The notes: a model not told the origin generated them from the letters alone. A stretch of 64,000 bases of DNA from Litorimonas sp051251645 (GCA_051251645.1 JBPOEY010000002.1:496001-560000), one strand, 5' to 3'; numbered from the stretch's first letter, positions 53,068 through 62,253 are shown. A program made the numbers and translations.

Positions 53068-54126
53068 ATGAGAATGATTGCTGCCATAATCTGTGCGGGC
53101 CTATTGGCTGAGGGGTGCATTATGCGCGACGCTGCGGACACAGAGACTAGCAACTCAGCGTCCAATCGCGAGCTGATCATCCTCGCAGCGCCGGGAGCGG
53201 ATGGCTATTACACGGCGGTTCAGGACGAGATTGTCGATTTTCATGTCCGCTATGCGCAAGCGGTCGCGAAAGCGGACGATGTCATTGTTCTTACGGGACC
53301 CGCGCTTCACAGCCGGTACGTTAAAGCCCTCGGGGACGACCATGTCGCCTTGGCCCCCATGTCTGACATTTGGATGCGAGACTTCTCACCGCTAAATGCT
53401 GCGGCGCCCATTATGATGCGCTACTCCGCCGCAGGACAGGGCGGCGGGCGCAAAGGTCAAGGCGAGGCAGGCCATGTTCAAGACCAACTCGTCCGCCTCA
53501 TTGACGCGGCAGATGTTTCAGGACCGGAGAGCGATTTCATCAATGATGGCGGGAATTTTGTCGATGATTATGCCGGACGCGTTGTTCTCAGCCGGAAGTT
53601 TTTGCGCGATAACCGCCTGTCGGAAGATGACGGCCGCGCTGCGATCAAAGACATAACGGGCGCGGAACATGTCGCTTTTATTGAAGCCGACGAGCAAGGC
53701 GGACTAGAACATGCCGACGGGGTGGTCGCCTTTGTCGGACCGAACACCCTTGTGGTTAATAGCTACCCGGAAGACCCCGAATATGCTGCGCAGCTGCACG
53801 CGGACCTCCGGGCAGGACTCCCGGACGTCAAAATTCACGAGATCATCACGCCCTATGACGGCCGTGAGATTTTCGATGCCCAGTTTGGATCCGCCTGTGG
53901 CCTCTATACGAATATGCTCGTGACGCCGGCGCGCATTTATTTTCCGCAATTTGGAATGGCAGAAGACGCGGTCGCCTTAAGCCAGCTTCGGGATTGGACA
54001 GACCGAGACATTATCCCCGTTCCTTCAGCCCAAATTTGCCAAATGGGCGGCGGCGTGCGGTGTATGAGCTGGCAGTTAAGGGGCGACGCTGCGCAACGAT
54101 TAAAAACCTATCTGCGCAGTCTTTAA
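53068..54126 (+). CDS. Agmatine deiminase / peptidyl-arginine deiminase-like lipoprotein
   Basis: 352-residue member of the PAD_porph/agmatine deiminase family (guanidino-group hydrolases releasing ammonia). Active-site parts are MSDIWMRDFSP, INDGGNFVDD, GGLEHADGVVAFV, and the nucleophilic cysteine in GGGVRCMSWQ near the C-terminus. Unlike cytoplasmic agmatine deiminase it starts with a lipoprotein-type signal (IICAGLLAEGC, Cys17), so it would act outside the cytoplasm, perhaps on free or peptide arginine or agmatine. No putrescine pathway gene is adjacent. Expression from a likely leaderless promoter. Confidence 0.85.
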   Translation: MRMIAAIICAGLLAEGCIMRDAADTETSNSASNRELIILAAPGADGYYTAVQDEIVDFHVRYAQAVAKADDVIVLTGPALHSRYVKALGDDHVALAPMSDIWMRDFSPLNAAAPIMMRYSAAGQGGGRKGQGEAGHVQDQLVRLIDAADVSGPESDFINDGGNFVDDYAGRVVLSRKFLRDNRLSEDDGRAAIKDITGAEHVAFIEADEQGGLEHADGVVAFVGPNTLVVNSYPEDPEYAAQLHADLRAGLPDVKIHEIITPYDGREIFDAQFGSACGLYTNMLVTPARIYFPQFGMAEDAVALSQLRDWTDRDIIPVPSAQICQMGGGVRCMSWQLRGDAAQRLKTYLRSL

Positions 54127-54150
54127 GCCTTAGTTAGACGTCTTTAGGCC

Positions 54151-54504
54151 CTACTGAACCGTTACAGCGAGGCGCATTCTGGGATGGATCGCGCACCGGA
54201 CTTGATAGTTTCCCGCTTCGGTAAATTCTATGTCGCGCGTCTCGCCTTCTTCCATTGACCCTGAGTCATATTGCAAAGCCTCTTCATCGACGAACGCATG
54301 ATGCAGGAAGATATCGTCATTGACAATCCGCAGCGTCTCACCTGGTTTTAACGTCACAGCGCCCGGCGCATATTTACGGCGCTTTTGCGAAATGGTGATC
54401 ACATCATCTGTCGCAGATTGCGCCAATACGCCTGCCGGAAACGCGATTAGCGTGATGAGGAGCGCTTTGACGCCCGTGGAGCGAAATGAAATGAGCATTG
54501 TCAT
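54151..54504 (-). CDS. Exported cupredoxin-like protein
   Basis: 117 residues with a signal peptide (about 1-29, ending VLAQS) and a plastocyanin/azurin-like fold. Copper ligands appear complete: His in FLHHAFVDE and the C-terminal cluster RCAIHPRM (Cys, His, Met). Similar proteins are often annotated as methylamine utilisation proteins, but no methylamine genes are here. It is the last gene of a four-gene unit, and its ATG overlaps the sensor kinase stop by 4 nt. Likely a periplasmic electron carrier or copper-responsive partner of the kinase. Confidence 0.88.
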   Translation of the reverse strand: MTMLISFRSTGVKALLITLIAFPAGVLAQSATDDVITISQKRRKYAPGAVTLKPGETLRIVNDDIFLHHAFVDEEALQYDSGSMEEGETRDIEFTEAGNYQVRCAIHPRMRLAVTVQ

Positions 54505-56426
54505 GCAGCGTGTCTTTCAGTGTTGCGTTGAGAGGTCTCAGAACCATTCGATGTGTCTCTTTTTGTCGGGGCGACTTTGCGCCGAAAGAGGACACTAAAC
54601 ACGCTGCCCTTACCGGGTGTCGAATGGATCTGCAGCTGTGTTCCGTGGCGCCGCGCGATGCGGTCAGCAACACAGAGGCCAAGGCCCGTTCCGTCCACGG
54701 TGCGCGTATAGCCCGTATCCAGTTGGACAAAGGGCTGTAAAATTCGATCATGGTCGTCAGCCGCAATCCCGATTCCCGTGTCGATGATATCGAGCCGAAC
54801 GCGGTGATCGCTCAGCGGTGTGAGCTGCACTTTGACAGCGCCGCCGGGACGGTTGAATTTGATCGCATTATCAATCAGTTTCACCGCAAGTTGTTCCATA
54901 TCGGCCGCATCGGCCGCAATTTGGTTTGGCATTTCGGGGCGAGACCAGATTAAGCGAACCTTGGCGCGATCAACTTTAGATTTGAAGGACAGAACGGCCC
55001 GTTCAATGGGGTCGGCGAGGTCAATCGCGTTTAACTGCGCGAGCGCAATAATCGCCTCATCATCGCTCGCAATTTCGAGCACATCTTTCACAATTTGCGC
55101 CATATTACTGCCGCTCTGCGAAATCATCGCCGCCATCTCGGCGTGGCTGGAATTCCCGCCTGACGCGCTATGTTGCATCTTCAGCACATCTGAGAGGCCG
55201 ATAATCGCATTGAGCGGCGTGTTCATTTCGTGGCTCATAGTGGCGAGAAATAAAGTCTTGGCGCGACTGGCCGCTTCCGCCGCGTCGCGCGCGATGCGAA
55301 GCCGTTCTGCATGCGTCTTGGACTCGGTAATATCACTCCAGATAAACAGACGCCCGCCTTCACGCGTCGCCGACGCATTGACCCGGACCCATCGGCCATC
55401 CGGCAAACGAAACTCATTGCCTGTCTGCGGGCCGTCCTGTTCAAGATGAAGTGGAACACCGTCTGCCGAAAAAAGCGTTTCGCAGGCCAGTCCAATCAAA
55501 GCCGTCTCTGTCATTTCATCAAGCAAATTAGGAAAAAGCACGACGACGCCTGGATTGGCCACAATAATCTGGCTATCCACATCGGTCAGCAACACGGCAT
55601 CTTTGGAATTTTCTAATGAATCCGCCAAGCGGTGCTGCGCCAAAGTCCGGAGGTCTTGTTCCGTTGCCATCCGGGTCCGGATGCTGGATTGCATGGACTG
55701 CATCGTTCGTAGCAACTGCCCCGTTTCGTCCTGACCGCCGCGCGGAATTTTGACGTTGAGTTCACCTGCAGAAATCTTCGCCGCCGCGCGAGCCGCAGAT
55801 TTGAGGGGCCGGATAATCGTCACGGCAATCCACGCCGTCAGGCCCAAGGTCAGCATTATGGCGGCAGCAACCGCAATAAAACTAAACTGTCGAATCCGCG
55901 CCATGGTCGCGAGGGCGCTTTCCCGATTGCGGAAGCTTTCATTGGTTTGTAGCTCAACAATAATGTCGAGGCTTTCTTCAATTTGCAGACTAAGCTCATC
56001 ATTCTCAGTTGTGCGCTCATCCGCGCCCAACGCGGTCCGCTCTCGGACTTTCCATTCGGCAAAATCACGGGTGACGTCTTCGAAAAACGCGTCGGCTTTC
56101 GGTGAGATCGACCGTTCACGAGCGATTTTTAGATCTTCGGTAAATTCTTCGGCAAGCCAATTAAAATAGACTTCGGGGTTTTCGGGGTCAGACGAACGGA
56201 GCGTTTCAATTTCCAGCGCAGAAAACGTCTGGCTCGCAGACCGAGCGAAATTTACAGCCATCAGAGGACGATCAAACGTGTCAGTCACCACATTGCCGGC
56301 ATTATCAATCGACACCAGCGCATAACCGCCAAGGCCCGCAATCAACATAGTCATCGCGAGGAAGCCGCCAAACAGCTTTGCTTTGACCGAGATGAAAAAT
56401 CTAAATTTGCGCGGGCTAGTCGCCAT
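54501..56426 (-). CDS. Membrane sensor histidine kinase with HAMP and PAS domains
   Basis: 641 residues from the ATG at 56426. Membrane helix 1 is at about 17-40, a long helical periplasmic domain at about 41-180, helix 2 at about 181-206, then HAMP (207-258), PAS (about 265-370), HisKA with His399 (ATMSHEMNTPLNAIIGLSD), and HATPase (N box LIDNAIKFN, G boxes DTGIGIA and GTGLGLCVAD). No response regulator gene is adjacent. It lies between an exported globin gene and a cupredoxin gene with overlaps on both sides, so the periplasmic domain may read a gas, redox or copper signal through these partners; this is inference. Confidence 0.9.
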   Translation of the reverse strand: MATSPRKFRFFISVKAKLFGGFLAMTMLIAGLGGYALVSIDNAGNVVTDTFDRPLMAVNFARSASQTFSALEIETLRSSDPENPEVYFNWLAEEFTEDLKIARERSISPKADAFFEDVTRDFAEWKVRERTALGADERTTENDELSLQIEESLDIIVELQTNESFRNRESALATMARIRQFSFIAVAAAIMLTLGLTAWIAVTIIRPLKSAARAAAKISAGELNVKIPRGGQDETGQLLRTMQSMQSSIRTRMATEQDLRTLAQHRLADSLENSKDAVLLTDVDSQIIVANPGVVVLFPNLLDEMTETALIGLACETLFSADGVPLHLEQDGPQTGNEFRLPDGRWVRVNASATREGGRLFIWSDITESKTHAERLRIARDAAEAASRAKTLFLATMSHEMNTPLNAIIGLSDVLKMQHSASGGNSSHAEMAAMISQSGSNMAQIVKDVLEIASDDEAIIALAQLNAIDLADPIERAVLSFKSKVDRAKVRLIWSRPEMPNQIAADAADMEQLAVKLIDNAIKFNRPGGAVKVQLTPLSDHRVRLDIIDTGIGIAADDHDRILQPFVQLDTGYTRTVDGTGLGLCVADRIARRHGTQLQIHSTPGKGSVFSVLFRRKVAPTKRDTSNGSETSQRNTERHAA

Positions 56427-56955
56427 CAGGAGCCCCAGATATAGGGACAGAAACGGGGGCAACTGAATAGCTGTCCGCTTTGGGCGCGCGCGGCGGTACA
56501 GCCGAACGCTCCGTTACATCATCATGCATTGGGGCGAGACGCGCCAAAAGCCGGTTTTGTGTTCGAAACGGTATGTCCTGCGCGTCCATCGCCTGTTGCA
56601 GATTTTCAACCAGCCGATTGAAGTGCATCGTTCGAATACCTAGCCCATCATGGGCTCGTCGCATATCTTGCCCGTCATAATCACATGGTCCGTCGGCTAT
56701 TTGGCACGTATGAAGGATGATGAGTTTTTCTAATCGATCCATATCGGAGTCAGCAAAGATCGGCGCCATGCGCGGATCGGCCAACGCCAGATCAAGCATA
56801 TCAGAAATGACGCGGTCCATCACAGGCTTACCGCCCAAATCATCATAGAGTGTCGGCTCACTGGCTTTCGGCCCATCTTTGGCCATCGCGGGAACAGGCA
56901 GGGACAATGTAAACCCAAAGCCAAACAAGGCCATAGTCGTGAGTAAAAATCGCAT
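56416..56955 (-). CDS. Exported group 1 truncated hemoglobin
   Basis: 179 residues: a signal peptide (about 1-25, ending PAMA-KD), a truncated globin domain (about 34-150) with LYDDLGGKPVMDRVISDM, HTCQIADGPCDYDGQDMRRAHDGLGI (the ADGPC-Y-G-xxM-xx-H pattern of this globin class, His as proximal ligand candidate) and HFNRLVENLQQAMD, then a Pro/Ser/Val-rich tail. Truncated hemoglobins bind O2, NO or CO; most are cytoplasmic, so export is unusual. The 3' end overlaps the kinase gene by 11 nt. Confidence 0.85.
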   Translation of the reverse strand: MRFLLTTMALFGFGFTLSLPVPAMAKDGPKASEPTLYDDLGGKPVMDRVISDMLDLALADPRMAPIFADSDMDRLEKLIILHTCQIADGPCDYDGQDMRRAHDGLGIRTMHFNRLVENLQQAMDAQDIPFRTQNRLLARLAPMHDDVTERSAVPPRAPKADSYSVAPVSVPISGAPDGD

Positions 56956-56957
56956 GG

Positions 56958-57893
56958 TTAGAACCCTACCTGAATTGATCCGTAAACGCCTTGCTGTCGC
57001 CCTTGACCGGCAATTTGGCCGAGATCGACGGCGGCGGCTGTCAGGGATATGGACTTATTCGGGAACCAAGCGATATAAGCCGCTTTGGCGTCACCCTCAG
57101 CTGCGAAGGCCAGATTATCGGGTTTCGACCGATAATCGGCGCCAACGACGAGATCGCGGGACAGCATATAGGCGGCAGAGCCTTCGAACTGCGCCGTGTA
57201 ACCGTCATTATTCGGCCCACCAAAGCCCAGCAAACCAAGCTGGTTCGCCTTCGTTCCCCGCAAGGACGCGCTGAGCAGTAAGTTCATATCAAGGATCAGC
57301 TTGGTCGCCGTGACGTAAACATCGAACCCCGAACGACTGGTTGCGCCGAGCGCAGCAACCAAGTCGCTATTGGCGGACCTTTTATACTGCGCCCCGACCG
57401 CGATTTGCGGCATTAAGCTGCCCTGATCAAAAACCAGATCGCCCGTGACGCGCACCTTCGCGCCGACAATGTCTTGATGGAATTTATAACCTTCGCCCAA
57501 ACCCAGTTTTGGTCCGGTTTCACCTGTATCAAAGGTCTGCCGTGCATAGGACAGTTCAATCCGATTGCCAGCGCCGACCGCGATACCGGTCACTTGCATG
57601 TCGAAATCGTCCAGATAGGCCCGCGTATGAAAGGCCGTCACACCGTAGGAATCGCGTGATCCGTAGCCCGTAATCGTCGCCCAATTTGACAAACCGCTAC
57701 CGCCCGCGCCCTCCACCTGACTGACCCCGCCTGTTGCCAGCAGTCGGCCTTTATCCGGACTTGGAATCTTTACAGGAGACTCTGCTGCCGCGCAGGGTGA
57801 TAGGCTTGCAAACGCCATCAGGCTGAACAAGCATGTCGTCGCTTTAGTGATATCATACCGCAAAAAAGACGGCCGGCTGGATATTGGTCTCAC
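56958..57893 (-). CDS. DUF3034 outer-membrane-type protein
   Basis: About 311 residues. The start is set at the GTG at 57893 because GGGAGGG lies 4 nt upstream; a TTG at 57908 is possible. A signal peptide ends near SPCAAAE. The rest is Gly- and aromatic-rich with alternating hydrophobic strands and a C-terminal GVYGSIQVGF with terminal Phe, as in outer-membrane beta barrels. DUF3034 has no proven function; a channel or surface sensor in the outer membrane is likely. First gene of the unit with globin, kinase and cupredoxin; its stop is 2 nt from the globin start. Confidence 0.82.
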   Translation of the reverse strand: MRPISSRPSFLRYDITKATTCLFSLMAFASLSPCAAAESPVKIPSPDKGRLLATGGVSQVEGAGGSGLSNWATITGYGSRDSYGVTAFHTRAYLDDFDMQVTGIAVGAGNRIELSYARQTFDTGETGPKLGLGEGYKFHQDIVGAKVRVTGDLVFDQGSLMPQIAVGAQYKRSANSDLVAALGATSRSGFDVYVTATKLILDMNLLLSASLRGTKANQLGLLGFGGPNNDGYTAQFEGSAAYMLSRDLVVGADYRSKPDNLAFAAEGDAKAAYIAWFPNKSISLTAAAVDLGQIAGQGRQQGVYGSIQVGF

Positions 57894-58037
57894 AGAACCC
57901 TCCCACAAGGAAAGGGACGATTACGCAAGCGACGTTAAGAATGTCTTGTCCTCTGCCGCACATCTGCAGACACTATCGCGGTTAAAACGTCACACCACCT
58001 CTGGTTCCAGCTTCGAAATTGATAAGGTTTCAATCGA

Positions 58038-59504
58038 TCAAGACGGTTTATCTGACTTTGATCCCGACGCCCCTTTGGCCATGCGCACGGTGATTTCCGC
58101 AGGCTGACGTATATTGATGTCACGCTGCGGGAATGGAATTTCGAGCTTATATTTCGCCAGCGCCGAGTGGATCGCCCAATTATAATCCGCAATGACCAGA
58201 CCCGGCCGTTTGACGGCCTCGTCAATCAACCAGACCACCAATTCATAATTCAGACTGCTATCACCAAATTCAACCAACCAAACGGCAGGATCATGCCCTT
58301 CTGAATTATCTGTCCATTCGACAGCTGCTGCCGCTTCCAAACCTGCTTTTTTAACGGTCTCTTTCTCTGTGCCATAGGCGACACCGAATGAGACGCGCAG
58401 GCGGCGGCGGGGATCGCGTAAGGTCCAGTTGATCACCTGCGCCTTGATGAACTCTTCGTTCGGGACGAGGATATCAACGGAATCATTGGTGGTGACGAGG
58501 GTAGAACGGATATTAATCTCGCCAACCTGCCCATGGACTCCGGACTGCAATTCAATGAAGTCGCCCACTTTGATCGATTTTTCGAACAAAATGATGATAC
58601 CAGAGATAAAGTTTGAGAAGATCGACTGCAGACCAAAACCGATACCCACGCCAATCGCACCGCCTAAGACAGCGAAGGCCGCCATATCAATCCCGACTGA
58701 GGTCAAGGCAATATAGACAGCGAGGATCATCAACCCAATTTTGGCAACTTGGCCTAGCAATCCCGACATAGACGGGGTCAGTTTTTTAGATGACTTTAAC
58801 TGCGACTGTACAGCATCACCGGCAATGCGCCCGAGCCAGAGCGCGGCAATCGCCAGAACGAAGCTCGAAATGACCTGCAACACGGAAATTCTTGCCCCAC
58901 CAATTGTGAGGGCAGCCCCATCAAGCGCCGTCGTCAACGGATCGAGCCATTCCAAAATATAAAGTGCGGCGGCCCCCCAGGCTGTGACCGCGATTAAGGT
59001 GCGCAGCGGGCCTTCTTCCATATTGCGGGTCAAAAGACGCACAATAATCGCCGCGTTAGTGAGGCTCGCGACAATGCGTAAGATGCCCGCGGGTTGTTCG
59101 GCATTGCGAAACGCGAACATGGCGACCCAAAGCAGCACAACAACACAAACGGGCCACATTACGCCGGCGAGCGCATTATAAATTTGGTAGAGAATATCGG
59201 TCCCATCACGACTATCTCGCTTCGCCTTCATATAATGAGACGGACGACGCGACGCGACCCAGCCCAACCCAACCGCTGCCAGAATGGCGAATGCTTGCCA
59301 CAATGTGCTAGCGGAGAGCAGCGTCTCGACCGCATTGGCAAACCACGACTGCAGGCTTTCGATTATCGACTGGATATCTTGTTCCGCTGCGAGCTGAGCC
59401 TCCTGCAATTCTGCTTCCGGCTGAATAGCCGGCGGAACGTCGGGCCCTGTCTCCGAAGCGCTGTCCGGCTGCGGCGTGGGCGATGTGTTTTGATCTTGGC
59501 TCAT
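58038..59504 (-). CDS. MscS-family mechanosensitive channel
   Basis: 488 residues. A Pro/Glu/Ala-rich N-terminus (1-45) is followed by about six membrane helices (65-300), then the MscS pore and beta domain with AVLGGAIGVGIGFGLQSIFSNFISGIIILFE and GDFIELQSGVHGQVGEINIRSTLVTTND. The C-terminal domain contains WVLR-type transitions and ends in a short basic tail. It should release solutes on hypo-osmotic shock; the longer membrane part resembles the larger YbdG/YnaI-type channels. Divergent from the AbgT transporter gene. Confidence 0.92.
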   Translation of the reverse strand: MSQDQNTSPTPQPDSASETGPDVPPAIQPEAELQEAQLAAEQDIQSIIESLQSWFANAVETLLSASTLWQAFAILAAVGLGWVASRRPSHYMKAKRDSRDGTDILYQIYNALAGVMWPVCVVVLLWVAMFAFRNAEQPAGILRIVASLTNAAIIVRLLTRNMEEGPLRTLIAVTAWGAAALYILEWLDPLTTALDGAALTIGGARISVLQVISSFVLAIAALWLGRIAGDAVQSQLKSSKKLTPSMSGLLGQVAKIGLMILAVYIALTSVGIDMAAFAVLGGAIGVGIGFGLQSIFSNFISGIIILFEKSIKVGDFIELQSGVHGQVGEINIRSTLVTTNDSVDILVPNEEFIKAQVINWTLRDPRRRLRVSFGVAYGTEKETVKKAGLEAAAAVEWTDNSEGHDPAVWLVEFGDSSLNYELVVWLIDEAVKRPGLVIADYNWAIHSALAKYKLEIPFPQRDINIRQPAEITVRMAKGASGSKSDKPS

Positions 59505-59616
59505 TCCGCCTTTCTAGGCGCGTGGCGTGTAACTGCAAGACTGTTGTCGAACGCCCCTTCTTTGGGTTAAGGCCAACACAACTTCTGTTTGACGACCCGT
59601 GTTTCAGGACTTTCGC

Positions 59617-61209
59617 ATGACCGATATAACTGCCCCGACGTCTTCCCAAAAAGGCTTCCTCGCTTGGGTTGAACGCACGGGGAACCGCTTGCCTGACCCG
59701 GTCTTCATCTTCTTCTATCTGATCGCTTTTCTCGTCATCATTTCCGTTGTGCTCGCGCAGTTGGACGTCACCGCACAACATCCGTCTCAGCTCAATGCAG
59801 ATGGCACGCCCTTCATCATCGAATCCTTCTCGCTCCTATCGGCAGAGAATATTCAGCGCCTCTTTGTCGAAATGCCCAAGACCTTCACTTATTTCCCTCC
59901 GCTGGGCTATGTCCTCGTCGTGATGTTGGGCGCCGGAGTTGCGGAACGGTCTGGCCTGTTTGCAGCGGGCATTCGCCAAGCTGTGCGCGGCGCACCTTTG
60001 TTCCTGCTCACCCCCGTCGTGGCGCTGGTCGCGATGCTCTCGAACCACGCGGCTGACGCAGGTTATGTGGTCATGATCCCGCTCGCCGCGATCCTGTTTG
60101 CCTCCGTCGGGCGTCATCCGCTGGCCGGGATTGCCGCCGCTTTTGCCGGCGTATCCGGCGGGTTTTCCGCCAATATCTCACCGGGACAGCTCGACGCGCT
60201 TCTCTTCGGGATTACTGAGGCCGCCGTGGATGGGTCGGGTCTGGACCCAAGCTGGACCATGAATATTGCGGGCAACTGGTGGTTCATCATCGTGTTGATG
60301 TTCATCTACCTCCCCGTTATCTGGTTCGTGACTGATAAGATCATTGAACCGCGTCTGGGCAAATGGGTGCCGGATGAGCGCCAAGCCGCCGATTATGGTG
60401 ATGAGGATAAGCCGCTCAATGATGGCCAACGCAAAGGGTTGCGCCGTGCGGGTCTCGCTATGCTGGCCGTCTGCGCCGTCTGGGCCGCTATGACCTTTGG
60501 TCCTGGCACCCCCTTGCTAGCCGACGAAACAGCCGTGCCGGGTCAAGCGTGGTATGTGACCGCAACCCCGTTCTTCCGCTCGCTCGTCGCAGGATTCATG
60601 ATCCTCTTCCTCGCCGCAGGCTGGGCTTATGGCAGCGCCGCGGGCTCGATCAAAAACCACCGTGATCTGGTCGATATGATGGCCGAAGCGATGAAGGACC
60701 TCGGCTATTATCTCGTGCTCGCCTTTGCGGCCGCGCATTTCGTCGCCATGTTCACCTGGTCCAACCTCGGCCTCATCAGCGCGGTTCACGGTGCGAACGG
60801 CATTGAAAACTCTGGTCTTCCGCTCCCAATCGCGCTCGGCTTGATCGTCTTGTTTACGGGTCTGCTCAATCTATTTGTTGGCTCTGCCAGCGCCAAGTGG
60901 GCGCTGCTCGCCCCCGTGCTTGTGCCTATGTTGATGTTGCTGGGCATTTCGCCCGAGGGCGCAACCGCCGCCTACCGCGTCGGGGACGGTGCGACCAATA
61001 TCATTACGCCGTTGATGGTCTATTTCCCGCTCATCCTCGTCTTCGCCCGTCGCTGGCAGAAAGATTTCGGTCTCGGCAGCCTCACCGCGATGATGATCCC
61101 CTATTCCGTCTGGATGCTAATTACGGGCGTCATCCTGATGATGCTTTGGATCGCCTTTGGCCTTGATCTCGGCCCCGGCGCACCGATGAGCTACAGCCTG
61201 CCCGGATAA
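59617..61209 (+). CDS. AbgT-family transporter
   Basis: 530 residues from the ATG at 59617 (AGGA ten bases upstream; a GTG six codons earlier is possible). About twelve membrane helices, with family motifs GAGVAERSGL, SNHAADAGYVVMIPLAA, NISPGQLDAL, FVGSASAKWALLAPVLVPM and GDGATNIITPLM. AbgT proteins move p-aminobenzoyl-glutamate; some export sulfonamides or other antimetabolites. No abgAB peptidase genes are adjacent. Confidence 0.93.
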   Translation: MTDITAPTSSQKGFLAWVERTGNRLPDPVFIFFYLIAFLVIISVVLAQLDVTAQHPSQLNADGTPFIIESFSLLSAENIQRLFVEMPKTFTYFPPLGYVLVVMLGAGVAERSGLFAAGIRQAVRGAPLFLLTPVVALVAMLSNHAADAGYVVMIPLAAILFASVGRHPLAGIAAAFAGVSGGFSANISPGQLDALLFGITEAAVDGSGLDPSWTMNIAGNWWFIIVLMFIYLPVIWFVTDKIIEPRLGKWVPDERQAADYGDEDKPLNDGQRKGLRRAGLAMLAVCAVWAAMTFGPGTPLLADETAVPGQAWYVTATPFFRSLVAGFMILFLAAGWAYGSAAGSIKNHRDLVDMMAEAMKDLGYYLVLAFAAAHFVAMFTWSNLGLISAVHGANGIENSGLPLPIALGLIVLFTGLLNLFVGSASAKWALLAPVLVPMLMLLGISPEGATAAYRVGDGATNIITPLMVYFPLILVFARRWQKDFGLGSLTAMMIPYSVWMLITGVILMMLWIAFGLDLGPGAPMSYSLPG

Positions 61210-61249
61210 AGTTCACGCGAAAGCACTTGAGAAAACCGACATTTGTCGT

Positions 61250-61282
61250 ATCAAGGTCTCCAGATTGATTGGAGACCTTGAT
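61250..61282 (+). promoter_or_regulatory. Hairpin covering the ribosome-binding site and start codon
   Basis: Perfect 12-bp arms ATCAAGGTCTCC (61250-61261) and GGAGACCTTGAT (61271-61282) with a 9-nt loop. The second arm holds the Shine-Dalgarno GGAGA and the first two bases of the ATG at 61281. In RNA this would hide the start site of the lipoprotein gene, as in RNA thermometers or other translation switches. It also lies 40 nt after the abgT stop and could slow read-through. Confidence 0.7.
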
Positions 61283-62204
61283 GACCCGTATAACCCCACG
61301 TTTACTTTCTGCCGCCCCGACCGTCCTCCTCTGTGCGCTCCTTGCCGCCTGCGCACCCTCTGAGACAGAAGCCCCAGCGCCCGAGCCTGTCATTGAGGCC
61401 CCAACGCCTGCGCAGCCCCTCTCCCTAACAGAGCTTTGGGTGCTCGATGGATTCGATGCCCCCGAAAGCGTGGTCAAAGCGGGCGACGGAACGATGCTTT
61501 ATGTCTCTAATGTCGGCGGCGAAGGCACGACGAAGGATAATAATGGCGTGATCTCAAAAATCGGGATCGACGGGACGATGATCGACCGGAACTGGGTCGC
61601 GGGCACGGACGCAATGCCGCTAAACGGGCCCAAAGGCATGGCCCTGATCGGCGACACTCTGGTCGTGGCGGATATTGATCATGTGGTAATGATGGATGTG
61701 AGCTCAGGCGAAATCACGTCGCGCACCCCCATCGCGGACGCCGTCTTCCTCAATGACGCTGCCGCAGGACCCAACGGAACCACCCTCATCTCGGATTCCG
61801 GCACGGGCCGCATTCACATAATCGAGAATGGCGTCGCGTCGCTATGGCTAGAGGACGCCCGGCTGGACGGTATCAATGGGTTGCAAATGGAGGGCAACCG
61901 CCTGCTCGTGACCACCATGAGCGCAGGTGAACTCCTCTCCGTTGATTTGGCCACCAAAGCCATCACCGGCCTCGCCACAGGCATGGACAACGCGGACGGC
62001 ATCGGCCTGCGCGCGGATGGCAGCTACATCATCAGCAGCTGGCCCGGCCAAGTCTGGCACGTCCGTGACGGCGAAGTCCCCACGCTCCTACAAGACACAA
62101 CAGGAGACACGCCGACGTTCATGAATGATATTCTGCTCAGCGGCGAAACGCTCATCACACCGAACTGGATGCCGGGGACGGTGCGCGGGTATGGGGTGGA
62201 GTGA
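61281..62204 (+). CDS. SMP-30/gluconolactonase-like lipoprotein
   Basis: 307 residues from the ATG at 61281, with GGAGA upstream. Lipoprotein signal with lipobox LAAC (CALLAAC-APS), then a Pro/Ala/Glu linker and a six-bladed beta-propeller-like domain (about 55-305) with SMP-30/NHL-type repeats (LYVSNVGGEG, TLISDSGTGRIHIIENG, GIGLRADGSYIISSWPG). Likely an envelope-anchored hydrolase or binding protein; the substrate is unknown. Translation is probably limited by the hairpin at 61250-61282. A partial second copy of its 3' end lies at 62659-62823. Confidence 0.82.
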   Translation: MTRITPRLLSAAPTVLLCALLAACAPSETEAPAPEPVIEAPTPAQPLSLTELWVLDGFDAPESVVKAGDGTMLYVSNVGGEGTTKDNNGVISKIGIDGTMIDRNWVAGTDAMPLNGPKGMALIGDTLVVADIDHVVMMDVSSGEITSRTPIADAVFLNDAAAGPNGTTLISDSGTGRIHIIENGVASLWLEDARLDGINGLQMEGNRLLVTTMSAGELLSVDLATKAITGLATGMDNADGIGLRADGSYIISSWPGQVWHVRDGEVPTLLQDTTGDTPTFMNDILLSGETLITPNWMPGTVRGYGVE

Positions 62205-62253
62205 ACGCGCCCGCAATCAAAGCGAGCGCGCCCAATAGTGTCCGGACCGTGAT

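Noticed and set aside
57985..58002. EcfG-like GGAAC...CGTT on the minus strand upstream of the DUF3034 gene
   Set aside because: The spacer is only 14 nt, outside the 16-17 nt needed.
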